Assembly: GCA_947504725.1 (NCBI GenBank) | Contig: CANNHN010000002.1 | Location: 1-64,000 of the forward strand | Length of the DNA stretch: 64,000 nt | From: Bacteroidota bacterium | GTDB lineage: Bacteria; Bacteroidota; Bacteroidia; 2-12-FULL-35-15 | Direction: 5' to 3' | In this document: in pieces, positions 18,817 to 27,517 of the stretch | Numbering within the stretch: the stretch's first letter is position 1 | How the letters are laid out: every line of letters begins with the position of its first letter | Translations under genes and position numbers: made by a program | The notes under the pieces: generated by a model | Database searches by the model: none | What the model was told of the DNA's origin: nothing | What the model saw: only the letters and a program-made list of their open reading frames with translations

Positions 18817-20481
18817 ATGAAAAAATTTTTACAAATCATTGCAGCTGTGTCATTGACATTCACTGCAGCAGATTGCAAGGCGCAATTGCCGAATGGCAGT
18901 ATCGCACCAGATTGGACCTTTACAGATCTAAATGGTACTTCTCAAAATTTGTACTCTTATTTAAATGCAGGTAAAACTGTATATCTTGATGTATCAGCAA
19001 CTTGGTGTGGCCCATGTTGGTCGTATCATACTTCTGGCGCTTTAGAGAACCTTTATGATACTTATGGTCCAGCTGGAACAAATGAAGTAATGGTTTTCTT
19101 TATTGAAGGAGATGCAGCAACAACTGTTGCTCAATTGAATGGAATTGGTTCAACGCAAGGGAACTGGGTAACTGGAACTGGATATCCAATTATGAATCCT
19201 ACAGGTACTGCAATGTCAACGTTCAACTCAAATTATGCAATTGGATTCTTTCCAACCATTTATATGATTTGCCCTGACCGTTCAATCACTTTAGTTGGTC
19301 AAGCTCCAACAGCTACTTTATATGCTGCAAAATCTGCTTGTTCAATTGCTACAGCACCTCTTGATGCGCAAGTAATGCTGTCAACATCACTAAACCCTTC
19401 TTTAGCATCTTGTGATAGCGTAACTCCAACTTTCCGTATTGGTAACGTTGGAACTACAACTTTAACTTCTGCTACTATTACTTTAAAAGTTGATGGAGTT
19501 ACTCAAAAAGTATTTCCTTGGACTGGATCAATTACAACTTACGGTAATACTACAGTTACTGGTCAAAAAGTTGGATCATCTATACCGGGATCTCACGTTA
19601 TTACTTGTGAAATTTCAAATCCTAATGGCGGAACTGATGCTGTTAGCACAAACAATTCTAAAACTGCAAACTTTATTATTTTCCCTACTGTGGGTGGTGC
19701 ACCTGTTGCTCAATCTTTTGAAGCATCTGGAATACCTACAGCATGGAGCATCAGCAATGCTGGAGATCCATTAACTTGGCAAAATGCTACAGTTGGTTAC
19801 AGCTCTTCAAAGAGTATGAAATTAATGTGGTTTAACATTCCTGCTGGAGATATCGATATGATTACATTAGATCCTATGTCTTTCACTGGAGGTGCTGGCC
19901 ATTCTTTAACATTTAACGTTGCTTATCGTCAGTATGCTGCTGAAAATGACAACTTAAGAGTAGAAGTATCTGCAAATTGCGGTACCACTTGGACTTCAGT
20001 TTACAACAAATCAGGTACTACTTTATCAACGATGGCTGCTTCAACTACATCTTTTGTTCCTTCTGCTGCATCTAACTGGAGACAAGAAACTGTAAGTTTA
20101 GCTTCTTATTCTGGTCAACCAAACGTGTTAGTTCGTTTCAAAGGAACTTCTGCTTATGGTAACAACCTTTATGTAGATAACGTTAACGTATCAGCAACTG
20201 TTGGTGTTGAAGAAAACAACTTGGTTACTGGTGTAAATGTTTATCCAAACCCAATGGCGAATCAAGCTTCTGTTGATTTCAACTTGACATCTGACAATGC
20301 CGTTTCTATGGTATTAATAAACACTGTTGGTCAATTAGTTATGACAGAAAACCTTGGTAACATGAGCGCTGGTATCCACACTTATCAAATGGATGCTTCT
20401 TCATTAAGCAACGGTTTATATTTCTTAAACATTACTGTTGGAAACAACGTAATCACTAAAAAAGTGGCTATCAACAAATAG
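18817..20481 (+). CDS. Secreted thioredoxin-fold protein with choice-of-anchor and T9SS sorting domains
   Basis: The 554-residue protein has a signal peptide (about 1-22, ending CKAQ). A redoxin/thioredoxin domain (about 25-175) has the active site ATWCGPCWSYH. A beta-rich CARDB-like segment (about 180-290) follows. A choice-of-anchor J-like domain (about 295-455) has the pattern QSFEASGIPTAWSISNAG ... LTFNVAYRQY. The last 85 residues are a T9SS sorting domain (VYPNPMANQASVDFNL, INTVGQLVMTENL, LSNGLYFLNITVG, KKVAINK). It is therefore a T9SS-exported or surface-anchored thiol-disulfide protein, possibly a folding or redox factor for surface proteins. A strong hairpin terminator follows, so it is separate from the next operon. 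Confidence 0.9.
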   Translation: MKKFLQIIAAVSLTFTAADCKAQLPNGSIAPDWTFTDLNGTSQNLYSYLNAGKTVYLDVSATWCGPCWSYHTSGALENLYDTYGPAGTNEVMVFFIEGDAATTVAQLNGIGSTQGNWVTGTGYPIMNPTGTAMSTFNSNYAIGFFPTIYMICPDRSITLVGQAPTATLYAAKSACSIATAPLDAQVMLSTSLNPSLASCDSVTPTFRIGNVGTTTLTSATITLKVDGVTQKVFPWTGSITTYGNTTVTGQKVGSSIPGSHVITCEISNPNGGTDAVSTNNSKTANFIIFPTVGGAPVAQSFEASGIPTAWSISNAGDPLTWQNATVGYSSSKSMKLMWFNIPAGDIDMITLDPMSFTGGAGHSLTFNVAYRQYAAENDNLRVEVSANCGTTWTSVYNKSGTTLSTMAASTTSFVPSAASNWRQETVSLASYSGQPNVLVRFKGTSAYGNNLYVDNVNVSATVGVEENNLVTGVNVYPNPMANQASVDFNLTSDNAVSMVLINTVGQLVMTENLGNMSAGIHTYQMDASSLSNGLYFLNITVGNNVITKKVAINK

Positions 20482-20493
20482 TCCTTAATTAAT

Positions 20494-20550
20494 AAAAAAT
20501 AAATCAGCTTTTGGTATGTTTCTTGACATATAAAGCTGATTTATTTTTTT
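20494..20550 (+). terminator. Intrinsic terminator after the redoxin T9SS gene
   Basis: A 17-bp inverted repeat (20494-20510 pairs with 20533-20549, core aatcagctt / aagctgatt) is followed by a run of T. It lies 13 nt past the stop codon at 20481. Confidence 0.9.
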
Positions 20551-20621
20551 ATTAATATCTTCGAAAAAACATTTTTATGAACTACAACGTATTCACCAAT
20601 TCCTTAAAAGGAAAATCTCAA

Positions 20622-21128
20622 ATGAGTAAAAAACTAATTATTGCCGCAATCGCTATTGCTTTTTCAATTACTGCAACAGCACAAAGCACTATCCCCGCTG
20701 CAGATGTGAAAGCATTAGATGGGAAATCAGTAAACACGTCTAAATTTAATAATGATGGAAAACCGATTATTATTAGTTTTTGGGCAACATGGTGCAAACC
20801 TTGTAAAAAAGAATTAGATGCTATTGCAGAGGTTTATCCTGAATGGCAAAAAGAAACAGGCGTAAAATTAATTGCTATCTCAACTGACGATTCTCGTAGT
20901 TCAGCAAAAGTGGCAACAGATGTAAAAAGTAAAGGATGGGAATATGAAGTGTATCAGGACGAGAACCAAGATTTTAAACGTGCTATGAATGTTGGAGATA
21001 TTCCTCATACATTTGTATTAAATGGTAAAGGCGAAATTGTATGGCAACACAATGGTTATGCCGATGGTGATGAAGATCACCTTATTGAAATTGTCAGAAA
21101 AGTTGCCAAAGGAGAAAAAGTAGAATAA
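20622..21128 (+). CDS. TlpA-like periplasmic thioredoxin
   Basis: A thiol-disulfide oxidoreductase of the TlpA/ResA type. From the ATG at 20622 it is 168 residues with a signal peptide MSKKLIIAAIAIAFSITATA. The active site FWATWCKPCKKEL lies near residues 50-62. A cis-Pro segment (GDIPHTFVLN) follows near residue 127. The frame is open from an ATG at 20577. I prefer 20622 because aaaaggaaaa lies just upstream of it and because it puts the basic n-region of the signal peptide at the very start. It is 18 nt from the DUF6029 gene and probably forms an operon with it and the Omp28 gene. It probably keeps envelope cysteines reduced. Confidence 0.9.
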   Translation: MSKKLIIAAIAIAFSITATAQSTIPAADVKALDGKSVNTSKFNNDGKPIIISFWATWCKPCKKELDAIAEVYPEWQKETGVKLIAISTDDSRSSAKVATDVKSKGWEYEVYQDENQDFKRAMNVGDIPHTFVLNGKGEIVWQHNGYADGDEDHLIEIVRKVAKGEKVE

Positions 21129-21146
21129 CCTTTTATTGATAAACTT

Positions 21147-22811
21147 GTGAGAAAAAATTATTTTGGATTGGTTAAATCAGCCGCTCTTATTTGCGGATTA
21201 GCATATAGCAGTTTTTCTACTGCACAAATTAACTTACCGAATTTGCCAGCAAACATGGGCGATGTGCATGGAAATTTCCAAGCAACAGCTCAATACTATA
21301 TTCCAGATTCAACCATTGGAGCACCAAACGTTCCTGAAAAAATGTTGATGAATGGTTTTGCAAACATCATTTACACAAAAGGTAAATTCACCGCTGGTAT
21401 CCGTTACGAATCTTATTTAGGAGTATTACAAGGTTTTGACCCTCGCTATCAAGGCAACGGAATTCCTTATAGATTTGCTTCTTACAAAGCGGATGCACTA
21501 GAAGTCACTGTTGGAAATTTTTACCAACAATTCGGGAACGGATTGATTTTGCGAACCTATGAAGAACGCGGACTAGGTTTCGATAATGCATTAGATGGTG
21601 TTCGTTTGAAATATGAAATTGTAAATGGACTTCATCTTACTGGTCTTGTTGGAAAACAACGATCATTTATGACACAAGGCCCAGGAATTGTTCGTGGTTT
21701 TGATGGAGAATTAGAAATCAATGAAGTATTTAAAAAATTAGCTGATAAAAAATTACGCTTTACATTGGGCGGAAGTTTTGTGAGTCGTTATCAAAAAGAT
21801 GAAGACCCCGCTCTTATCCTTCCAGAAAACGTAGGCTCATCAGCAGGAAGATTTGAATTAAACTATGAAGATTTTCGCTTGAGTGGAGAATACGCTTATA
21901 AAATTAACGACCCAAACTCTGCTAATCTCGTTGGTAAAATATACAAACCTGGTGATGCTCAAATCATCATGGCGAGCTATGCTAAAAAAGGAATTGCAAT
22001 TTCGGCCAGCGCAAGCCGGGCTGACAATATGAATTTTCGCTCCGATAGAGAAGCGACTGTAAATAATTTACTTTTAAATTATACACCTGCGTTAAATAAA
22101 AATCACACCTATAATATGTTAACGTTCTATCCATATGCATCGCAGCCAAACGGAGAATTTCAATATTCAGGTGAAGTAAGCGCAAAGCTTCTTAAAAAAC
22201 CGAAATGGAAAATGGATGTCTTGATCAATTATTCAGGATCAAACGACTTAGATACAACACTAATAAATCCATCAACTGACAGCACATTACAAGGTTATAC
22301 AGTAAACTCCTTTGGTCCAGGCAAACAAGTTTATTTTCGCGACTTTTATGTGGAATTAAATCAGAAAATTGGTAAAAAAATTAAAACATCTTTGATTTAT
22401 TCTCACCAGATTTATAACAAAAGTGTAATTCAAAAAGCAGGATTCCCAACGATTCATTCTGATATTGTTGTTGCAGATATTTCTTATCGTTTAAAAAAGG
22501 AAGGGACTATCAGGCTGGAGGCGCAAGTTTTGTCTACTAACGATGACCACCAAGATTGGGGAATGTTACTTCTTGAATACACAATCAACTCACACTGGTT
22601 TGTTGCTGTATTGGACCAATACAATTTTGGCAACGAACACGTAGATGAACGCTACCATTATCCTAGTGCAACAGCTGGATACAATAAAAATTCAAATCGA
22701 ATTACTTTAAGTTATGGAAAACAACGTGCTGGTATTTTTTGTGTAGGTGGTATTTGCCGACTAGTTCCTGCATCCAATGGTGTTACTTTAACTGTTACAA
22801 GTAGTTTTTAA
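21147..22811 (+). CDS. DUF6029 family outer-membrane beta-barrel protein
   Basis: A 554-residue protein starting from GTG at 21147, with a signal peptide ending near YSSFSTAQ (about residue 27). The body (INLPNLPANMGDVHGNFQATAQYY ... GFANIIYTKGKFTAGIRYESYLG) matches the DUF6029 family of Bacteroidota. It consists of alternating beta-strands ending in an aromatic strand (VTLTVTSSF), as expected of an outer-membrane barrel. Function is not known. Position between a TlpA-like thioredoxin and an Omp28 lipoprotein, which I recall as a recurring neighbourhood, suggests an envelope complex linked to disulfide chemistry. Confidence 0.85.
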   Translation: MRKNYFGLVKSAALICGLAYSSFSTAQINLPNLPANMGDVHGNFQATAQYYIPDSTIGAPNVPEKMLMNGFANIIYTKGKFTAGIRYESYLGVLQGFDPRYQGNGIPYRFASYKADALEVTVGNFYQQFGNGLILRTYEERGLGFDNALDGVRLKYEIVNGLHLTGLVGKQRSFMTQGPGIVRGFDGELEINEVFKKLADKKLRFTLGGSFVSRYQKDEDPALILPENVGSSAGRFELNYEDFRLSGEYAYKINDPNSANLVGKIYKPGDAQIIMASYAKKGIAISASASRADNMNFRSDREATVNNLLLNYTPALNKNHTYNMLTFYPYASQPNGEFQYSGEVSAKLLKKPKWKMDVLINYSGSNDLDTTLINPSTDSTLQGYTVNSFGPGKQVYFRDFYVELNQKIGKKIKTSLIYSHQIYNKSVIQKAGFPTIHSDIVVADISYRLKKEGTIRLEAQVLSTNDDHQDWGMLLLEYTINSHWFVAVLDQYNFGNEHVDERYHYPSATAGYNKNSNRITLSYGKQRAGIFCVGGICRLVPASNGVTLTVTSSF

Positions 22812-22823
22812 AATATATAAGTC

Positions 22824-23738
22824 ATGAAAAAAATATTTTTTTTATCCTTCATTTCGACAATCGTTTTCACATCGTGTGATTTTGTGAATAACCCATATCC
22901 AGAAATAAATGCGAATTTGGGTGATACAGCAAGCTGTCCAACTCCTTCATTTCCTATTGTTACTTCACATGTTAAAAAAATATTGTTAGAAGATTATACC
23001 GGACATACCTGCGGAAATTGCCCAAGAGCCGCAAAAAAATTACACGAAATTGACTCCACTTATCCGGGGAAAATTGTAGGATTGGCTGTACATGCCGGTT
23101 CTACCTTTGCTGCTCCAGCTGTTGGATATGGTGGCACCACATCTCCTGCATTTATAGAAGATTTTAGAACACCTGCTGGTGATTTATACGATGCCTTTTT
23201 TGGAGTATCGGACTTTGGATTGCCTCATGGAATGTTCAGCAGAAAAGAATACAATGCCGTGACTCAAACACACTTAATATATGACCTTAATTGGAGCACG
23301 TATATTACAGGAATTATTAGTGAGCCCTCGGTAGTAGATTTGCAAATAGCTGTTGATTATGACAATGCTTCACGAAAAATTTGTGTTGCCGTGAAGGACT
23401 CTTTTTTAACTACTTGGAGCGACACGTTAAAACTTGTGGTATTATTAGTTCAAGACAGTGTAGTTGCATATCAGGATGTATTAGGAGTAATAAAACCCGA
23501 CTATGTTAACCGTCACATGTTACGCGATGCAATTACTCCATCTGGTGCATGGGGTGAGAGTTTAATAAGTGGTGCAATTACACCAAGCTTAACACACATT
23601 AAGAAATTTGCTTATACCATTCCTCCAACTTATAAAGGTGTTGCTTGCGACCCACTTCATTGTCATCTGGTAGCATTTATTTATAAAGTTCGAACGTATG
23701 AAGTTATTCAGGTGGAAGATGTAAAGCTTTTTCCTTAA
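22824..23738 (+). CDS. Omp28-family lipoprotein with thioredoxin-like fold
   Basis: A 304-residue lipoprotein whose signal peptide MKKIFFLSFISTIVFTSC ends in a lipobox cysteine at about residue 18. The Omp28-type domain starts KKILLEDYTGHTCGNCPRAAK (about 51-71), where CGNC stands where a thioredoxin CxxC would be. The ALAVHAGS-type segment follows. C-terminal beta domain about 170-304. Omp28 proteins are outer-membrane lipoproteins of Porphyromonas and relatives, with no settled biochemical role. It follows the DUF6029 gene by 12 nt and is the last gene of that operon, since a strong terminator follows. Confidence 0.87.
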   Translation: MKKIFFLSFISTIVFTSCDFVNNPYPEINANLGDTASCPTPSFPIVTSHVKKILLEDYTGHTCGNCPRAAKKLHEIDSTYPGKIVGLAVHAGSTFAAPAVGYGGTTSPAFIEDFRTPAGDLYDAFFGVSDFGLPHGMFSRKEYNAVTQTHLIYDLNWSTYITGIISEPSVVDLQIAVDYDNASRKICVAVKDSFLTTWSDTLKLVVLLVQDSVVAYQDVLGVIKPDYVNRHMLRDAITPSGAWGESLISGAITPSLTHIKKFAYTIPPTYKGVACDPLHCHLVAFIYKVRTYEVIQVEDVKLFP

Positions 23739-23756
23739 TTCATTCCCATATGATTG

Positions 23757-23794
23757 AAACGCCCATGCATCCAATGCGTGGGCGTTTGTATTTT
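23757..23794 (+). terminator. Intrinsic terminator after the thioredoxin-DUF6029-Omp28 operon
   Basis: A 13-bp stem (aaacgcccatgca / tgcgtgggcgttt with one G-T pair, 5-nt loop) is followed by gtatttta, 18 nt after the Omp28 stop codon. Confidence 0.87.
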
Positions 23795-23797
23795 AGT

Positions 23798-23805
23798 TAA
23801 CTTTG
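23798..23805 (+). promoter_or_regulatory. Putative Bacteroidota -7 box before the small beta-barrel gene
   Basis: TAACTTTG matches TAnnTTTG and lies right after the terminator of the previous operon. It ends 6 nt before the ATG at 23811, so the mRNA would be leaderless or nearly so. Confidence 0.5.
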
Positions 23806-23810
23806 TATAA

Positions 23811-24431
23811 ATGAAAAAATCAATTTTCATAACTTTATTCTTTATCCTGACAACATATGCAATTCAGGCACAAAGTCGCTTCAAAGCTGGCTTAAAAGCT
23901 GGCATTTCCACTAGTCAAGTACATGGAGATACGTATGAAGGATTTCACAAGTTCGGGTTTGATGGTGGCGCTACACTCAATGCTAAAATCAGTGAAAAGT
24001 GGAAGGCACAATTTGAAATTTTGTTTATTCAAAAAGGAAGTAAATTTATTGGAGATGCAAACAAAGGCGATATGCGTTTTTATTTAATGCAACTAAACTA
24101 CATTGAGGTTCCTATTTTATTTCAATACCAACATAAAAAATTTGTGTTTGAAATTGGCCCAGGCATTGGTTATTTAATCAGTTCAAAAGAATACGATCAA
24201 TACGGAGAAGTTATAAACGGCATTCCATTTTATTCGACCGAAATAAGTGGAAGTGTGGGAATTAGTTTCCTAATTTATAAAAATATTGGAATCAATTGGC
24301 GCTTTACAAACTCCTTAACACCTATTCGTAACTTTGCCTCAGGCGCAAGTACAGTAGGAAATCCAGGACAAAGAAACAATGTCCTTGCTTTTACTTTAAT
24401 ATATACTTTTGGAAATGCAACAACAGAATAA
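23811..24431 (+). CDS. PorT-like outer-membrane beta-barrel protein
   Basis: The 206-residue protein has a signal peptide (MKKSIFITLFFILTTYAIQA). The mature part reads as an eight-strand barrel of the OMP_b-brl_2/PorT-like type: RFKAGLKAGISTSQVHGD, GFDGGATLNAKISEKW, LNYIEVPILFQY, FVFEIGPGIGYLIS, ending FTLIYTFGN. PorT itself belongs to the T9SS, but most members of this superfamily are generic small barrels, so no specific role is claimed. The 3' end overlaps the start of ubiX by 17 nt. Confidence 0.82.
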   Translation: MKKSIFITLFFILTTYAIQAQSRFKAGLKAGISTSQVHGDTYEGFHKFGFDGGATLNAKISEKWKAQFEILFIQKGSKFIGDANKGDMRFYLMQLNYIEVPILFQYQHKKFVFEIGPGIGYLISSKEYDQYGEVINGIPFYSTEISGSVGISFLIYKNIGINWRFTNSLTPIRNFASGASTVGNPGQRNNVLAFTLIYTFGNATTE

Positions 24432-24993
24432 ACATAAAATTGTAATTGCGATAACAGGAGCCAGTGGTTCCATTTATGCAAAAGTATTGTTGCAAAAACT
24501 ACAAGAGTTGAAAGATCAAATTGAAACTGTTGGAATTGTGATGAGCGATAATGCAAAAGATGTATGGAAATTTGAACTAGAAAATTCTGATTACGAAAAA
24601 TTACCATTTACCATCTATTCTAAATCAGATTTTTTTGCCCCTTTTGCATCCGGCTCCGCAAAATACACTACCATGATTATTTGTCCATGCTCCATGGGAA
24701 CTCTAGCAAGAATAGCCAGTGGAATTTCTAATGATTTAACATCCAGAGCTGCCGATGTCATTTTAAAGGAACGCAGAAAATTAATTTTAGTAACGCGTGA
24801 TACCCCGCTTAGTTTGATTCATATTAACAATATGAAAACTGTAACCGAAGCTGGTGGAATCATTTGTCCAGCCAGCCCCTCCTTCTACAGCAAACCTCAA
24901 AGTTTCGAAGAACTGGCAGCTACTGTTATCGACAGAGTGATTGATTTAGCAGGGTTGGAACAAAAATCTTATCGCTGGAGCGAGAAAGGATAA
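24415..24993 (+). CDS. ubiX: Flavin prenyltransferase UbiX
   Basis: UbiX joins a dimethylallyl group to FMN to make prenylated FMN, the cofactor of UbiD-type decarboxylases. The 192-residue protein has the N-terminal FMN motif IAITGASGSIYAKVLL, the central FFAPFASGSAKYTTMIICPCSMGTLARIASG segment and the LILVTRDTPLSLIHINNMKTVTEAGG signature. The frame can be opened at a TTG (24409), but the ATG at 24415 is the better start. Either way it overlaps the end of the beta-barrel gene, which suggests coupled translation. No ubiD is in the window. Confidence 0.95.
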   Translation: MQQQNKHKIVIAITGASGSIYAKVLLQKLQELKDQIETVGIVMSDNAKDVWKFELENSDYEKLPFTIYSKSDFFAPFASGSAKYTTMIICPCSMGTLARIASGISNDLTSRAADVILKERRKLILVTRDTPLSLIHINNMKTVTEAGGIICPASPSFYSKPQSFEELAATVIDRVIDLAGLEQKSYRWSEKG

Positions 24994-25014
24994 TTGCTTT
25001 TGTTGAATTGTTCC

Positions 25015-25076
25015 CTAACACTTCGACTCCGCTCAGTGTGACGGCAGGACTGTCACTTCGAGCGAAGCCGAGGGCT
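25015..25076. repeat. Dispersed 'cttcgactccgctcag' repeat
   Basis: The string cacttcgactccgctcagtg is followed by a diverged inverted copy (tcacttcgagcgaagccgag). It belongs to the family also seen at 25403, 27433, 32533, 61180, 61228 and 61964. Confidence 0.75.
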
Positions 25077-25123
25077 TTACCATTTTTTAACAAAACCTTC
25101 ATCAAAAAAACTTTTAAAAAAAG

Positions 25124-25131
25124 TAATTTTG
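25124..25131 (+). promoter_or_regulatory. Putative -7 box for the 64-residue gene
   Basis: TAATTTTG fits TAnnTTTG and ends 76 nt before the ATG at 25208, leaving a leader of about 70 nt. Confidence 0.45.
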
Positions 25132-25207
25132 TACTTGACATTCCGTTTTCAATGTCGTAATTTAGTTCTAGTCAAAAAATTAGAGTATTAATCTTAATAC
25201 AAAGGGT

Positions 25208-25402
25208 ATGTTTGAATTAAGTAAAAATATATTGCAAAAGGTGAGCTTTGATAAAGTCCTTTTTCGCAAAGAGCTTACAAAAGCCTTTAAATGGCTGAAA
25301 CCTGAAGAGAAAGCATTATTAATGATTTGGTGCTTAACAACATTCGGACATCAATACAAAGATGTTATTCAGGATGTTTATAGTACGGTTGTTCAGTCTT
25401 AA
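25208..25402 (+). CDS. Small helical protein of unknown function (64 residues)
   Basis: It encodes 64 residues (MFELSKNILQKVSFDKVLFRKELTKAFKWL...), mainly amphipathic helices with a conserved-looking KPEEKALLMIWCLTTFGHQYKDVI segment. There is no signal peptide or membrane segment. I believe similar short proteins occur elsewhere in Bacteroidota, but I cannot name a family. A promoter-like box upstream and normal codon use support it as a real gene. It is isolated between two copies of the cttcgactccgctcag repeat. Confidence 0.6.
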   Translation: MFELSKNILQKVSFDKVLFRKELTKAFKWLKPEEKALLMIWCLTTFGHQYKDVIQDVYSTVVQS

Positions 25403-25431
25403 CCCTTCGACTGCGCTCAGGGTGACAATTT
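25403..25431. repeat. Dispersed 'cttcgactgcgctcag' repeat
   Basis: The string cccttcgactgcgctcaggg lies between the stop codons of the 64-residue gene and queG. It is the same family as 25015. Confidence 0.75.
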
Positions 25432-25435
25432 GATT

Positions 25436-26356
25436 CTATTTCAGAAATTCCAGATTCCTTTTTAAACCTGCAAACTTGGTTCGCTTAACTGCCGAATCTT
25501 TAAACACGCGTCTAAAGGTTTCTTCCGTGAGTTCTTCCCAATCCTGCTTTTTCATTCCTAGTAGTTCTGCATTAGCTTGAAAATGGGGTTCTGCATGTGG
25601 TTTAGAAAAACTGTTCCATGGACAAACATCTTGGCAGATGTCGCAACCAAACATCCAATTATTAAATTTTCCTTTTACATCGTTTGGAATATTTTCTTTT
25701 AATTCGATGGTGAAGTACGAAATACATTTACTTCCATCCACTACATAAGGCGCAACAATAGCATCTGTAGGACATTCATCAATGCATTTTGTGCAGGTTC
25801 CGCAATAATCTTTTACTGCTCCATCGTATTCCAAATCCAAATCAACAATTAATTCAGCAATAAAATTAAACGAGCCACTTGATTTATTTATAAGATTACT
25901 ATTTTTTCCAATCCAACCCAAGCCACCTTTTTTTGCCCAAGCTTTATCTAGAACAGGCGCTGAATCAACGAATGCACGACCATCTACTTCTCCGATATTT
26001 TCTTTGATGAATTCTAAAAGCAGATTTAATTTTTCTTTGATGACCAAATGATAATCTTTTCCGTAAGCATATTTACTTATTTTCGGAACAGTATTGTCTA
26101 CTTGTTTTTCGGAAGGATAATAATTCAACAAAAGTGAGATCACTGATTTTGCACCAGGAACAAGCAATCGAGGATCTAAGCGTTTGTCAAAATAGTTTTG
26201 CATGTAACTCATTTGTCCATGCATATTATTGTTCAACCAGTTTTCTAACCTTGGTGCTTCTTCTTCTAAAAAATCTGCTTTGGAAATACCAATATAATCG
26301 AAACCGAGACGCTTGGCTTCTGCTTTAATGAGAGTAGTATGTTTGGAGGAGTTCAT
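25436..26356 (-). CDS. queG: Epoxyqueuosine reductase QueG
   Basis: QueG carries out the last step of queuosine synthesis on tRNA, reducing epoxyqueuosine to queuosine with cobalamin and two 4Fe-4S clusters. The 306-residue protein has the N-terminal [18 protein letters not shown] segment and the [24 protein letters not shown] core. Two cluster motifs are present: [16 protein letters not shown] (about 186-201) and [11 protein letters not shown] (about 238-248). The shorter C-terminus without HEAT repeats is normal for Bacteroidota. It is 11 nt downstream of ruvB and probably in the same operon. Confidence 0.96.
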   Translation of the reverse strand: MNSSKHTTLIKAEAKRLGFDYIGISKADFLEEEAPRLENWLNNNMHGQMSYMQNYFDKRLDPRLLVPGAKSVISLLLNYYPSEKQVDNTVPKISKYAYGKDYHLVIKEKLNLLLEFIKENIGEVDGRAFVDSAPVLDKAWAKKGGLGWIGKNSNLINKSSGSFNFIAELIVDLDLEYDGAVKDYCGTCTKCIDECPTDAIVAPYVVDGSKCISYFTIELKENIPNDVKGKFNNWMFGCDICQDVCPWNSFSKPHAEPHFQANAELLGMKKQDWEELTEETFRRVFKDSAVKRTKFAGLKRNLEFLK

Positions 26357-26367
26357 TTATTAATGAA

Positions 26368-27399
26368 CTATTTCGTGTCGAAAAGACTTCCTTTAAATCC
26401 GCGTGGGATTTTTCCAAGGTGTTTGTAAGCTTGATCAGTGGCTTCTCTTCCGCGAGGTGTGCGCACTAAATAACCTTCTTGAATTAAAAAAGGTTCGTAA
26501 ACTTCCTCAATTGTTCCTGCTTCTTCTCCAACTGCAGTAGAGATAGTTGTTAAACCAACTGGTCCGCCTTTAAATTTTTCAATCAATGTTGAAAGAATAC
26601 GAATATCCATTTCATCCAATCCATTTTTATCAACGTTGAGTGCGGATAATCCGATGTGAGCAATTTCTATATCGATTGAACCATTACCTTTTATTTGTGC
26701 GAAATCTCTAATGCGTCTTAACAAGGCATTCGCAATACGAGGTGTGCCACGACTTCTACGCGAAATTTCATTTGCTGCATCTTCGGTAATTGGAACATTT
26801 AAAATTCCGGCAGCACGAATGATAATTTTTTTCAGCAATTTGGAATCATAATAATTCAACCGAGAATTGATTCCGAATCGAGCGCGTAACGGAGCTGTTA
26901 GCAAACCACTACGAGTAGTTGCACCCACCAATGTAAACGGATTTAATTTGATTTGAACGCTTCTTGCATTTGGACCGCTATCAATCATGATATCGATTTT
27001 ATAATCTTCCATTGCAGAGTATAAATACTCTTCCACGATTGGACTCAAACGATGAATTTCGTCAATAAATAAAACATCGTTCTCTTCCAAGTTGGTTAAC
27101 AAACCTGCTAAATCGCCTGGTTTATCAAGCACAGGGCCAGAAGTGATTTTTATATTCACTCCCAATTCAGATGCGACAATGTTTGCTAATGTAGTTTTTC
27201 CTAATCCTGGAGGGCCGTGTAGAAGGATGTGATCCAATGCTTCGCTACGTTGTTTTGCAGCCTGCACAAATATTTTTAGATTTTCAACAACTTCAAACTG
27301 ACCCGTAAAATCATCAAACTCAGCAGGGCGCAATACTTTCTCGAACTCCTTTTCAGAAGAACTTAAGTTTTCACCGTCTGGGTTGATGTTTGGATTCAT
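26368..27399 (-). CDS. ruvB: Holliday junction branch migration helicase RuvB
   Basis: RuvB is the AAA+ hexameric motor that drives branch migration with RuvA. The protein is 343 residues, the usual length. Walker A is [10 protein letters not shown] (about 65-74), Walker B is [10 protein letters not shown] (about 114-123), the sensor segment is [19 protein letters not shown] and the arginine-rich [17 protein letters not shown] is near 215-231. The winged-helix C-terminus ends [15 protein letters not shown]. Separate placement from ruvA is common in this phylum. Confidence 0.97.
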   Translation of the reverse strand: MNPNINPDGENLSSSEKEFEKVLRPAEFDDFTGQFEVVENLKIFVQAAKQRSEALDHILLHGPPGLGKTTLANIVASELGVNIKITSGPVLDKPGDLAGLLTNLEENDVLFIDEIHRLSPIVEEYLYSAMEDYKIDIMIDSGPNARSVQIKLNPFTLVGATTRSGLLTAPLRARFGINSRLNYYDSKLLKKIIIRAAGILNVPITEDAANEISRRSRGTPRIANALLRRIRDFAQIKGNGSIDIEIAHIGLSALNVDKNGLDEMDIRILSTLIEKFKGGPVGLTTISTAVGEEAGTIEEVYEPFLIQEGYLVRTPRGREATDQAYKHLGKIPRGFKGSLFDTK

Positions 27400-27430
27400 A
27401 AACTAAGTTTGCTATAATTAAAGATTTCTC

Positions 27431-27467
27431 GCCCTTCGACTCCGCTCAGAGTGACAGCTCGAAATGA
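27431..27467. repeat. Dispersed 'cttcgactccgctcag' repeat
   Basis: The string cccttcgactccgctcagag lies upstream of ruvB, in the 118-nt gap to the coiled-coil gene. It is followed by gctcgaaatgac. Confidence 0.7.
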
Positions 27468-27517
27468 CAGTTCTAATGGTCATCTCGACCAACGTGGAGA
27501 GATCTTTTATATTTAAA

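Noticed and set aside
23811-24431. T9SS component PorT
   Set aside because: The barrel superfamily is large and no PorT-specific feature is visible. It is kept as PorT-like only.
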